Positions 1-7,271 of a stretch of DNA of 64,000 nt are shown one piece after another; position 1 is the first letter of the stretch; every line of letters starts with the position of its first letter. The stretch comes from Rhodopseudomonas rhenobacensis (lineage in GTDB: Bacteria; Pseudomonadota; Alphaproteobacteria; Rhizobiales; Xanthobacteraceae), in assembly GCF_014203125.1 (NCBI RefSeq), contig NZ_JACHIH010000009.1, positions 1 through 64,000 of the forward strand, given 5' to 3'. The translations under genes and the position numbers were made by a program. The notes beneath the pieces were generated by a model. It was not told the origin of the DNA and made no database searches. It saw only the letters and a program-made list of their open reading frames with translations.

Positions 1-14
1 TTGTGGATGTTCAT
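1..14 (-). CDS. Start of a gene running off the left edge
   Basis: On the minus strand an ATG at 14-12 is preceded by a near-consensus Shine-Dalgarno AAGGAGG (26-20) at 5 nt spacing. Only about four codons (M-N-I-H) lie inside the window. The ATG is 82 bases downstream of the metal ATPase stop in the same direction, so this could be a further gene of that operon. The product cannot be guessed from four residues. The call rests on the strength of the ribosome binding site. Confidence 0.5.
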
Positions 15-96
15 CCGGTCCTCCTTGGATGCCTGAACTTCGCAACCTCAGTTTCCTCGGTCTGGATCGGATGAACAACCTATTGAAAGCTCACAC

Positions 97-2229
97 CTAG
101 CGCGGCACCTCGGCCTTTTTGCTCGACTGGGTGCCGACATCGGCTGCGGTGATGGCGTCGAGCAGGATGCCGATCGTGGTGCCGTTGTGCAGCAGCGACG
201 ACAGCACCGGCGGCAACCATCCGAACGATGCGCCGGCCATGATCGCGGTGTTGACGCCGATCGCGGTTTTGAAGCCGCGCTGGATCCGCGTCACCGCGCT
301 GCGCGCCGCGGCGACCGCATCCGGCAACCCGTCGAGCCGATCGTCGAGCAGCACGACGTCGGCGCTGGCCCTCGCGATGTCGGCGGCCTGCGGCATCGCG
401 ATGCCGATATCGGCGGTCATCAGCGCCGGCCCGTCATTGACGCCGTCGCCGACGAAGGCGACACGGTGGCCGTCCTGCTTGAGATCGCGCAGCACCGAAG
501 CCTTGCGTTCCGGATCGGCCTCATAGATCACCTCGTCGAGATCGAGCCCGGCGGCGACCCGCAACGCCGCCTGGCGCTGATCGCCGGTCACCATCACCAG
601 CCGGCGAATGCCGAGCCCGCGCAATTTGCGCAGCGTCGCCGCGGCCTCCTCGCGCGGCCGGTCGCGCAGCGCGATGACGCCGAGCGGCTTGCCGTCGAGC
701 GCGACGTGCAGCAGCGTCTTGCCGTCCTGCTCCAACGCGGCAAGCGCCGCATCGTAAGGCGCCAGCTGCACCTGCTCGTGATCGACCAGATAATGCCGGC
801 TGCCGATCCGCAGCAGTCCGTCGTCGATCCTTGTCGAGAGGCCGTGGCCGATGAAGAAGTCGACCTCCTCGTGGCCGATATGAACCATCGCCTCGGCGCG
901 TGCCAGCCGCACCACCGCCTTGGCGACCGGGTGGGTGGAGTGCTCCTCGACCGAGGCGATGGTGGCGAGGAAGCGCGCGCGCGGCCACAGCTGCGGATCG
1001 TAGGTCAGCGTATCGGTGACCTCGAGCTCGCCATGCGACAGCGTGCCGGTCTTGTCGAACACCATGGTGTCGATGTCGGCCAGCGTCTCCAGCGCACCAC
1101 CGCCTTTGACCAGGATGCCGCGTCGTGCGCAGCCGTACAGCGCCGCCTTCACGGTGACCGCGGAGCCGAGCTTGATGGCGCAGGAATAGTCGACCAGGAA
1201 CATGGATTCCAGCCGCCGGGCGTCGCGGGTCAGCGCGTAGACCGCGGCGCCGGAGCCGAGGCTGATCCACACCCTGCGGTCGGCCAGCGTTTCCGCCAGC
1301 CGCTGCGTGGTGCCGCGCCGGCCCAGCGCCTCGCGGATGAAATGCGAGATCCGCGCCGTGGTGGTGGCGTCGCCGACGCGCTCGGCGATGAACACCAGCC
1401 GGCCTTCTTCCAGCACGGTGCCGGAGAGCAGCGGATCGCCGGCCTCCTTGGGGATCGGCAGGCTCTCGCCGGTGACCGAGGATTGGTTCACGGTGGCGCC
1501 GCCGTCGGCGACGGTGCCGTCCGCCGGCACCAACTCGCCGGCATTGACGTGCACCCGGTCGCCGGCGAGCAATTCGGCGAACGGAATAGCGGTCACCACG
1601 CCGTCGCGTTCGACCATCGCCGAAGCTGGATTCGGCCGCAGCAAATTGCGGATCAGCTCGTCGGAGCGTCGGCCGGTGGAGGCCTCGATGTATTCCGAGA
1701 GTTCGATCAAGAACTGCGCGGCGCTGGCGGTGAAATACTCGCGGCGCAGCACCGCGACGCCGATCGACACCGCGTCGAGCACCTGCACCTTGACGCCGCG
1801 CGTCGCCAGCGTCCAGCCGCCTTTCGCCAGCGTCGGGGCGGTGCTGGCGAGCGTCAGCATCAGCCGCAGCGGCGTCGGCAGCACGATGGCGCCGAGCGCA
1901 GCCAGAGCGGCCAGCGCCAGGCGGCCGCCGGAGGGAGCTTCGTCGTCGTCATGGTCGGCCGGAGGCGCCGCAGTGTCGCGGGGCCGCCATGAGGTCAGAC
2001 CGTCGAGAATTTGCGCGCGCGTTGCGGCGCGCCCGTCGTAGCTCACCACCGCGCAACGGGCGCGGCTATTGATCCGCACTGAACGGACACCCGGAAGCGC
2101 GCCGAGATCGGCGGCGAGCTGGCCGCCACCACCGTTGAGCGCGTGCGCGGACGTTCGAAGGCGCAGACGCCGCGGCAATTCGTGAACCACCACGAACTGC
2201 CGCTGCGCCGCGTTACTCCGGCTTGGCAC
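97..2229 (-). CDS. P1B-type heavy-metal translocating ATPase with SCAIK motif
   Basis: A 710-residue membrane cation pump. The N-terminus (about residues 10-75) looks like an HMA-type domain without a clear CxxC. A membrane region follows at about 95-165. The actuator TGES lies near residue 254, and the phosphorylation motif DKTGT has its Asp at 392. An HP motif (STHPVAK) and the hinge GDGVND are present. The transmembrane metal site, CPC or CPH in Cu and Zn/Cd pumps, reads S-C-A-I-K with Cys350 and Lys353. The substrate is therefore not the standard Cu or Zn/Cd assignment and is left open. The start is GTG, overlapping the upstream gene by 17 bp, which implies translational coupling. The family call is firm; the metal is unknown. 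Confidence 0.88.
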   Translation of the reverse strand: MPSRSNAAQRQFVVVHELPRRLRLRTSAHALNGGGGQLAADLGALPGVRSVRINSRARCAVVSYDGRAATRAQILDGLTSWRPRDTAAPPADHDDDEAPSGGRLALAALAALGAIVLPTPLRLMLTLASTAPTLAKGGWTLATRGVKVQVLDAVSIGVAVLRREYFTASAAQFLIELSEYIEASTGRRSDELIRNLLRPNPASAMVERDGVVTAIPFAELLAGDRVHVNAGELVPADGTVADGGATVNQSSVTGESLPIPKEAGDPLLSGTVLEEGRLVFIAERVGDATTTARISHFIREALGRRGTTQRLAETLADRRVWISLGSGAAVYALTRDARRLESMFLVDYSCAIKLGSAVTVKAALYGCARRGILVKGGGALETLADIDTMVFDKTGTLSHGELEVTDTLTYDPQLWPRARFLATIASVEEHSTHPVAKAVVRLARAEAMVHIGHEEVDFFIGHGLSTRIDDGLLRIGSRHYLVDHEQVQLAPYDAALAALEQDGKTLLHVALDGKPLGVIALRDRPREEAAATLRKLRGLGIRRLVMVTGDQRQAALRVAAGLDLDEVIYEADPERKASVLRDLKQDGHRVAFVGDGVNDGPALMTADIGIAMPQAADIARASADVVLLDDRLDGLPDAVAAARSAVTRIQRGFKTAIGVNTAIMAGASFGWLPPVLSSLLHNGTTIGILLDAITAADVGTQSSKKAEVPR

Positions 2230-2716
2230 CGGCGCCGTCTTCCGCTGCGGCCTTTGCCGCGGTCACCTCGGCTTCCGCATCGCGGATCCGTTCTTTGACT
2301 TCCTCAAGGCCGCCCTGCACGGTGGCCCAGAGCGACACCGCGGTGCGGATCACGCTGCTCTGTATTTTGTCGTTGCTGAGCAGATAGGCCGCGGCGGCGC
2401 CCACCACCACGCCGGCCAGCAGGTCGTGATGCTGGGCGTGATGTTGATTGCTGGCCGGCCCGACCTTGGGCTCGGGAGCGGCCGCGGCGGCGGGCGGCAC
2501 CCACCATGGCCCCGCGGCGTAGCCGGGGTGGCCGTGCCATCCGCCGTGCAAATGGTGAGGATAGGGCGCCGCACCGGCCCAGGGCGGCGGCGCCCATGCG
2601 CCCGGCGGCGGGCCGGGCTGCGGATATCCCGCGGCCGCATAGGGCCAAGGTGCGGAGGGCGCGAAGCCCGGTTGCTGCTGGCCTTGCGCCGCCGCGTGAT
2701 CATTGTGGTCCGACAT
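2213..2716 (-). CDS. Pro/Gly/His-rich membrane-associated protein, YtxH-like tail
   Basis: 167 residues. The first 75 are rich in Pro, Gly, Ala, Tyr, Trp and His (repeated PPGAW, HHLHGGWHGH), which could bind metal. Around residue 95 there is a short hydrophobic segment (LLAGVVVGAAAAYLLS), then a charged helical tail resembling YtxH proteins. It lies 28 bases after the 71-residue gene and overlaps the ATPase start, so it belongs to the same operon. A role as accessory or scaffold for the pump is inference from context. Confidence 0.65.
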   Translation of the reverse strand: MSDHNDHAAAQGQQQPGFAPSAPWPYAAAGYPQPGPPPGAWAPPPWAGAAPYPHHLHGGWHGHPGYAAGPWWVPPAAAAAPEPKVGPASNQHHAQHHDLLAGVVVGAAAAYLLSNDKIQSSVIRTAVSLWATVQGGLEEVKERIRDAEAEVTAAKAAAEDGAGAKPE

Positions 2717-2745
2717 GGTGTGATGTCCTGATGGTCGTTGGATCG

Positions 2746-2961
2746 TTAGTCTTCGCCCGGCGCCTTGCTACGCGCGCGTTTGGCTTCGGCGGGATGCGAA
2801 TTCAGCAGCAGCACCGCGCCGGCGCCGATCGCCGCGCCGACCCAGAAGCTGCGGCTGCTGAGGTTCGGCACCCGCAGCAGCGAGGTCTGGTCGACATTGC
2901 CCGACAGCAGGTTGCGCACCATGGCGTCGAAGGGCGGCGGGAGAACGTGGTCGTCGGACAT
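2746..2961 (-). CDS. Small single-pass membrane protein in the metal ATPase operon
   Basis: 71 residues with one hydrophobic segment near residues 38-54 (SFWVGAAIGAGAVLLLNSHP) followed by a basic tail. No catalytic motif is visible and I do not recognise the family. It sits 27 bases after the HMA-like gene and 28 bases before the His-rich protein, all on the minus strand, so co-transcription is very likely. Its segment resembles the one in its downstream neighbour, suggesting both sit in the same membrane complex (inference). Confidence 0.6.
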   Translation of the reverse strand: MSDDHVLPPPFDAMVRNLLSGNVDQTSLLRVPNLSSRSFWVGAAIGAGAVLLLNSHPAEAKRARSKAPGED

Positions 2962-2988
2962 TGGCAGTCTCCGGGGGGTGGTGAGGGG

Positions 2989-3345
2989 TCAGGAGGAAGC
3001 GAGGAGCCGCGCCACCAGCGCGGCGGCAGAGGCCGGCGAGCCCTCCAGCAACAGCTCCCAGTCGGCCGGCGGCAGCGTCGTCGGGTCGTAGTGGACGATC
3101 AGGCTGCAGGCCGCGAGATTGATCTCGGTGCTGCGAATACCGCGCAGCCGCCGCAACGCGGTCTCCAGCGTTGCGGCGCGGCCATGCAGCAGTGCCGCCA
3201 GCGCAGATAGCTCGAAGCGCAGACGAATCCGGCCGTCGACATGATGGACCATCCGAAAGTGCCGCCGCGCCGCGAGGATCAGCTCGGCGTCGATAGCGCC
3301 GCGTGGCGGGGCGGCGATGGGAGTGAAGCTCTGGTCAAGCGGCAT
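2989..3345 (-). CDS. Stand-alone HMA-like domain protein
   Basis: 118 residues from the ATG at 3345. An upstream in-frame extension to 3474 is possible, but it is Arg/Cys-rich and lacks the look of the family. Residues about 30-95 (HHVDGRIRLRFELSALAALL, then IRSTEINLAACSLIVHYD) follow the beta-alpha-beta pattern of heavy-metal-associated domains. They resemble the N-terminus of the ATPase at 97-2229, again without CxxC. It is the first gene of the operon. A plausible job is metal delivery or regulation of the pump, which is inference. Confidence 0.65.
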   Translation of the reverse strand: MPLDQSFTPIAAPPRGAIDAELILAARRHFRMVHHVDGRIRLRFELSALAALLHGRAATLETALRRLRGIRSTEINLAACSLIVHYDPTTLPPADWELLLEGSPASAAALVARLLASS

Positions 3346-3678
3346 GATACAACGCAACAGCGCCGATACCCGTTGCGATCGACGGCGTCCGCCGATCGAC
3401 GATGGATCGTCGCAGCCAAGTAATATCCGGCGAGCGCTGCAAGCGGGATCGACAATGAATAGGAGCCGCGCCAACGGCGCGGCGCTCTCGTCCGGGCATT
3501 GATTACTCCGCGCCGTGCATCCTGATGCCGAGCGTTATCCCGCTTGTCTGATAGGATCAACCAAGCGCGCGGCGAGATTTGAGATATTCTAATTCAGCCA
3601 TGCCGCTGCGTCGCGGGTAGCACCGTACTGATCGCGTGCGGCGGCCTCTAAGGCCAACGGCGCACCGGCGCGAAGCGG
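3346..3678. other. Intergenic stretch upstream of the metal ATPase operon
   Basis: About 330 bases without a convincing gene. It should hold the promoter of the minus-strand operon. Short GATCG/CGATC inverted elements occur near 3375-3415. I see no clear -35/-10 pair, metal-regulator box or terminator. Confidence 0.4.
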
Positions 3679-3996
3679 TCAGGCGCGGCCGACGGGCGCC
3701 ATCGCCCAGAGGTCTTCCTGATTGACGACGGCGCAGGCCAGCGCCGAGCGCATCAGCTCGACATCGGTCACCGGCGAAGGCTGCCAACCGCAGCTGCATC
3801 GCCCAGCCTGATGGGTCGCGGCGACGCCGGCGTAGGCCTTGCCCAATGCGCTTGCGATCATCCGCATCACCACGACCGGGGGCAACCGCGTGTTGTTCAG
3901 CGTGCGGCAGAACGTCGCCATCAACACACGGTTGATTTGGTCCTGGGCGGTTTGCTGATCGGTCAGCACGGCGGGGCCGTCTTGCGGAGTGAACAT
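3679..3996 (-). CDS. Hypothetical protein, 105 aa
   Basis: The composition looks like a real soluble protein: few Arg runs, alternating hydrophobic and polar residues, and one Cys-x-Cys (about residues 67-69). There is no signal peptide, membrane segment or recognised domain. A competing minus-strand frame over 3557-4066 is Arg-rich and looks like a shadow. The Shine-Dalgarno is weak. It stands alone between the metal operon and the two-component genes. Function unknown. Confidence 0.45.
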   Translation of the reverse strand: MFTPQDGPAVLTDQQTAQDQINRVLMATFCRTLNNTRLPPVVVMRMIASALGKAYAGVAATHQAGRCSCGWQPSPVTDVELMRSALACAVVNQEDLWAMAPVGRA

Positions 3997-4216
3997 CGAT
4001 GATTTCTCGCTCTGATCGACCAGCTAATCGTTGCGCAAATCTATCCGCTGTGCGGCTGCTACTCAATATCCCGCGGCCCTCGGCAGATTGGAAAATCTCG
4101 AAGTCGGCGGTGGCGTCGGTCGGCCGTGAACGTCTCCAAGCAGTGTGCGGGGAATCGACCGTGGGAGAACGGCTGCTTCTGGTGCAGCACGACGATCCGC
4201 GGCCGACGACCAGCGT

Positions 4217-4873
4217 CTAGCGCCGGGGCGCCGCCGTCGACTCGATCGAGGGCAATTGGTCGATGGCGATCCGCATCAGTTCCGGCAGCGTGCGGACGCC
4301 GAGCTTGTTCTTGATCAGCGCCACCGAATTGGCCACCGTCTTGTAGCTGACGTTGAGTTCGTCGGCGATCACCCCATAGGGCTTGCCCTCGGCCAGGATG
4401 CTCAGCAGTTCCAGTTCGCGCAGCGTCATGGCTTGCAGCCGGTGCTTCTGGCCGCGGGTTTCCATCATCACGATGTCGGCGGCGAGTTCGTCGCTGATGA
4501 AGGGGCGGCCGTCGCCGACGCGCTTGATCGCCTTCAGCAGGTCTTCGGCGGCGGAATCCTTCAGCACATAGCCCGACGCGCCGGCCTGCAGCGCGCGGCT
4601 GACGATCACCGGATCGCGATGCATGCTGAGCACCAGGATCGGCACCCGCCGGTTGACCACGCGCAGCCGTCGGATGAACGACAATCCGCTGAGCAGCCCG
4701 CTGTGCATCGTCAGATCGACGATAATGACGTCGGGGTCCTGCTGCCGATACAGCCGGAACCCCTCCGCCATGCTGACCGCGGTCAGCACCTTGATCGGTC
4801 CGTTGGCCTCCAGGATCCGCGCGCAGCCCTGCAGCACGATCGGATGGTCGTCGATCACCAGCACTGTGGTCAT
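4217..4873 (-). CDS. NarL/FixJ-family response regulator (FlhR-like)
   Basis: 218 residues. The receiver domain (about 1-120) has acidic residues at D8-D9, phospho-acceptor D53 (IIVDLTM) and the late Lys in YVLKD. The LuxR-type helix-turn-helix is at about 148-205 (LTLRELELLSILAEG, then YKTVANSVALIKNKLGV). The ATG overlaps the kinase stop by four bases (ATGA), so the pair is coupled. NarL-type regulators paired with UhpB-type kinases (FlhSR) control methanol oxidation in Paracoccus. The position next to mxaF supports that role here, but this is inference. The sequence runs into a long upstream frame; the start is fixed by the overlap. Confidence 0.88.
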   Translation of the reverse strand: MTTVLVIDDHPIVLQGCARILEANGPIKVLTAVSMAEGFRLYRQQDPDVIIVDLTMHSGLLSGLSFIRRLRVVNRRVPILVLSMHRDPVIVSRALQAGASGYVLKDSAAEDLLKAIKRVGDGRPFISDELAADIVMMETRGQKHRLQAMTLRELELLSILAEGKPYGVIADELNVSYKTVANSVALIKNKLGVRTLPELMRIAIDQLPSIESTAAPRR

Positions 4874-6354
4874 GAGGAGCTCCGGTTGGCGGCGGTCGGG
4901 CCGGGCCACGACAGCGGCAGCGATGCGGTGATGGTGACGCCGCAGGGCCAGTTCTGCGACAGCTCCCAGATCCCGCCCAGCGACTGCACGCGCTCGCGCA
5001 TCACCGCGAGGCCGAAGCCCGGCGTCGCCGCCGCGGCGATGCCCTGGCCGTCGTCGCGCAACGCCAGCAGCAGCGCGGTCGGTGCCGCCGCCGAGGTCGG
5101 CGCAACCTCGCTGAGTTCGACGCTGACGCAGCTCGCCTTGCCGTGCCGCAGCGCGTTGACGATGCCTTCCTGAATGCAGCGATAGATCGTGAGGTCGACC
5201 ACGTCGCCATAGCTGCGCGGCGCGATGCTGAGTTCGCTGACGAAGCGGACGTCGCGATAGCGGCGGGCGAAGTCCGCCACCAGGTCGCCGATCAATTCGC
5301 CGAGCGTCACCTTGCCGAGCGCGATCGGCTGCAGCCGTTTCATGATCTGGCGATTGAGCGCGGTCAGGCGCCCGGCGATGCTGGCGATCTCGGCCAATTG
5401 CCGGCTGATTTCCGCCGCCTCGTCGTGGTGGCCGCGCGCCATCCGGGCTTCGATCGCCGCCGCCGTGGTGGTGATGCCGAACAGGCAGGGGCCGGCCTCG
5501 TCGTGCAGTTCGCTGGCGATCTGCCGGCGCTCGTCCTCCTGCACGGTGATCAGTTCGCGGTACAGCCGGCCGTTTTCCTCGCGGGCGGCGCCGAGCGCCG
5601 CGGCCAGTCCGTTGAAACTGCCGATGATGGCGTCGAATTCCGGCACCCGCGGCGGATCGATCTTGACGTGATAGTTTCCCTTGCCGAGATCGGCCATGCC
5701 GCGCGACACCGTGACCAGGGGCTGCAGGATCCGGCCGAGAATGAAATAGAACGCCGCGATCATCACCGCGTTGGCGGCGAGCCACACCACCGCCTGATGT
5801 TGCGCCTCCTGCCACACCTCGGCCAATTCGTCGGAGGCGTCGGAATTCAGGATCACGGTGCCGATCCGCCGCTCGCCGGCGGTGAGCGGAATTTCGCGGT
5901 GCTCGGCGATGTTGCCGGCCAAGGCGGCGAACCAGCGCGGCACCTCGCTTTCCGACGGCTGCGGCTCCTCGGTGCTGCGCGGCAGCGCGACGCTGTTGCC
6001 CGCGGCATCCAGCACGCTGACCTTGAGGTGGCGGATGTGCCGCAGCTGCATCGCCAGCGCGAGCGGCAGCGTCGTGAGCAGCTTCTCGTCGGCGGCGGAA
6101 TTCCGCGTGGTCTGCAGGATGTATTGCTCCGCCAGCGCGGTGGGAGAGATGAACTCGGCTTCGATGCGGTTTCGGATGCCGACCAGGGTGGCCGCGCCTC
6201 CGAGCACCGAGATCACCGCGCTCAGCGTCACCAGCGCGATCAGGATCCGGGCGCGGACCGGCCGTCCGTACCATAGTAACTGTACGAGCCGCCGCGTCGC
6301 CACGCGTCGGCCGAACTCGGGAACGTTGGATGTCGCGGTGGCGGTCACTTGCAT
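4870..6354 (-). CDS. Sensor histidine kinase, UhpB/NarX type (FlhS-like)
   Basis: 494 residues. A transmembrane helix at about 38-60 is followed by a roughly 130-residue extracytoplasmic sensor region. A second helix lies near 190-210, then a HAMP-like linker. The HisKA_3 motif ELHDEAGPCLFG has its phospho-His near residue 285, and the ATPase domain contains DDGQGI and GFGLAVMRER. The start ATG at 6354 overlaps the preceding stop (TGATG); a TTG one codon upstream is also possible. It forms an operon with the regulator downstream and the lipoprotein upstream. Sensing of methanol, formaldehyde or metal status for the mxa locus is a reasonable inference. Confidence 0.87.
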   Translation of the reverse strand: MQVTATATSNVPEFGRRVATRRLVQLLWYGRPVRARILIALVTLSAVISVLGGAATLVGIRNRIEAEFISPTALAEQYILQTTRNSAADEKLLTTLPLALAMQLRHIRHLKVSVLDAAGNSVALPRSTEEPQPSESEVPRWFAALAGNIAEHREIPLTAGERRIGTVILNSDASDELAEVWQEAQHQAVVWLAANAVMIAAFYFILGRILQPLVTVSRGMADLGKGNYHVKIDPPRVPEFDAIIGSFNGLAAALGAAREENGRLYRELITVQEDERRQIASELHDEAGPCLFGITTTAAAIEARMARGHHDEAAEISRQLAEIASIAGRLTALNRQIMKRLQPIALGKVTLGELIGDLVADFARRYRDVRFVSELSIAPRSYGDVVDLTIYRCIQEGIVNALRHGKASCVSVELSEVAPTSAAAPTALLLALRDDGQGIAAAATPGFGLAVMRERVQSLGGIWELSQNWPCGVTITASLPLSWPGPTAANRSSS

Positions 6355-6857
6355 CAATCCTTGGCGTTGGATGCGCGGAGCGCGGACAAGGCTTGCTGCT
6401 TGGATGGCGATCGAATCCGCAGCAGATAGTATTGCTGGCAGCGCGCGCCGAAGCCTTCGGCGCGGCGTTCTGGCGGCAGCGCGAACGACAGCTCATCGAG
6501 CAGCTCCAGGGCGTTTTCATCGATGCCTTGTCGCGCCAGCATCGCCTCGAGCTGCACCACGCGGTTGGCGATCATCCGCGGGGAATCCGCGAAGTTCTGC
6601 GCGGCCTTGGCGAGGCGATCGTGGATCTGCGCGGCCGGCGGCGCTGCGGCTTTGGCCCTGAGCTGATGATCGAGCAGCCAATGCTCCGGTGCGATGCCGT
6701 CGTTTGGCGCCAACCAGGGCTGCGGTCCTGCCACGGCGGGGCGGTCGTTGCGCTCCGGCGGCAGCTCCGGCGCGGCCTCGTTGCTGCACCCCGCCAGCAC
6801 CTGTGCGACCACCGTGAGATGACGAATCCGCCTGGCATTGCGACCGCCGATGATCAC
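6354..6857 (-). CDS. Putative lipoprotein upstream of the sensor kinase
   Basis: 167 residues when started at the GTG at 6857. That start has a GGGAG-type Shine-Dalgarno and gives a compact signal sequence ending in a lipobox-like V-L-A-G-C (Cys24). A longer ATG start at 6899 would bury the signal behind 14 extra residues. The mature part is Pro-rich, then helical, with no known domain. It is translationally coupled to the kinase (TGATG). A periplasmic input partner for the kinase is possible but unproven. Confidence 0.6.
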   Translation of the reverse strand: MIIGGRNARRIRHLTVVAQVLAGCSNEAAPELPPERNDRPAVAGPQPWLAPNDGIAPEHWLLDHQLRAKAAAPPAAQIHDRLAKAAQNFADSPRMIANRVVQLEAMLARQGIDENALELLDELSFALPPERRAEGFGARCQQYYLLRIRSPSKQQALSALRASNAKD

Positions 6858-7271
6858 CGCTGTCTTCTCCCGGGATGCCGCACCTTGGGGCGCGTGCAAG
6901 CTTGAAGCATCAGGCTACATCAAAATTTTCCCTGGGTGCATGGAAATACTTCCCGGGTGTTATTGGCAGTCGGACTAAAGACGCCGCCCGATGCTTAGCC
7001 CTATGTTCAATTCTGGCCACATAGGCTGCACGGGGATACCCAGACTTCAGCAGCGCCTCATCCGCACGGCGCAACTCACGATGCAGTGCAACAATACGCA
7101 GTGCAATAAGACGAAGCGGCAATAACGAGACAAGAGCGGCCATCGCACGCGCGGGGGGCGTTGGGAGTATCGATCGAGAAATCCAAAACACACTACAGTG
7201 AGACGGCGCCCCAGCAGAGGGACATAACAAACGCCGCCTTGGGACCGGGAAACGACAAAGGGAGGCTGTTG
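6858..7271. other. Divergent control region between regulator unit and mxaF
   Basis: About 410 bases separate the divergent regulator unit from mxaF. They hold the candidate operator repeats at 6928-6959 and must contain the mxaF promoter. A minus-strand frame from 7143 to 6910 encodes 77 residues. It occupies the place of mxaW, the divergent gene upstream of mxaF in Methylobacterium, but has no Shine-Dalgarno and is not called. I see no clear sigma-70 promoter for mxaF. Confidence 0.5.
6928..6959. promoter_or_regulatory. Direct repeat, candidate operator of the mxa locus
   Basis: TTCCCTGGGTG at 6928-6938 and TTCCCGGGTG at 6950-6959 repeat with a 22-base period, about two helical turns. This suits tandem dimers of a NarL-type regulator. 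It lies between the regulator operon and mxaF. Binding is inference. Confidence 0.3.

Noticed and set aside
187-1992. 601-residue plus-strand frame
   Set aside because: Antisense shadow of the metal ATPase, rich in Arg, Gln and His.
3543-3560. FNR/FixK-type box
   Set aside because: Only one half-site ATCAA matches; the other arm and spacing do not.
3557-4066. 169-residue minus-strand frame
   Set aside because: Arg-rich shadow of the more natural 105-residue frame at 3679-3996.
6910-7143. Minus-strand 77-residue frame in the place of mxaW upstream of mxaF
   Set aside because: No ribosome binding site, overlaps the putative operator, and composition is ambiguous.
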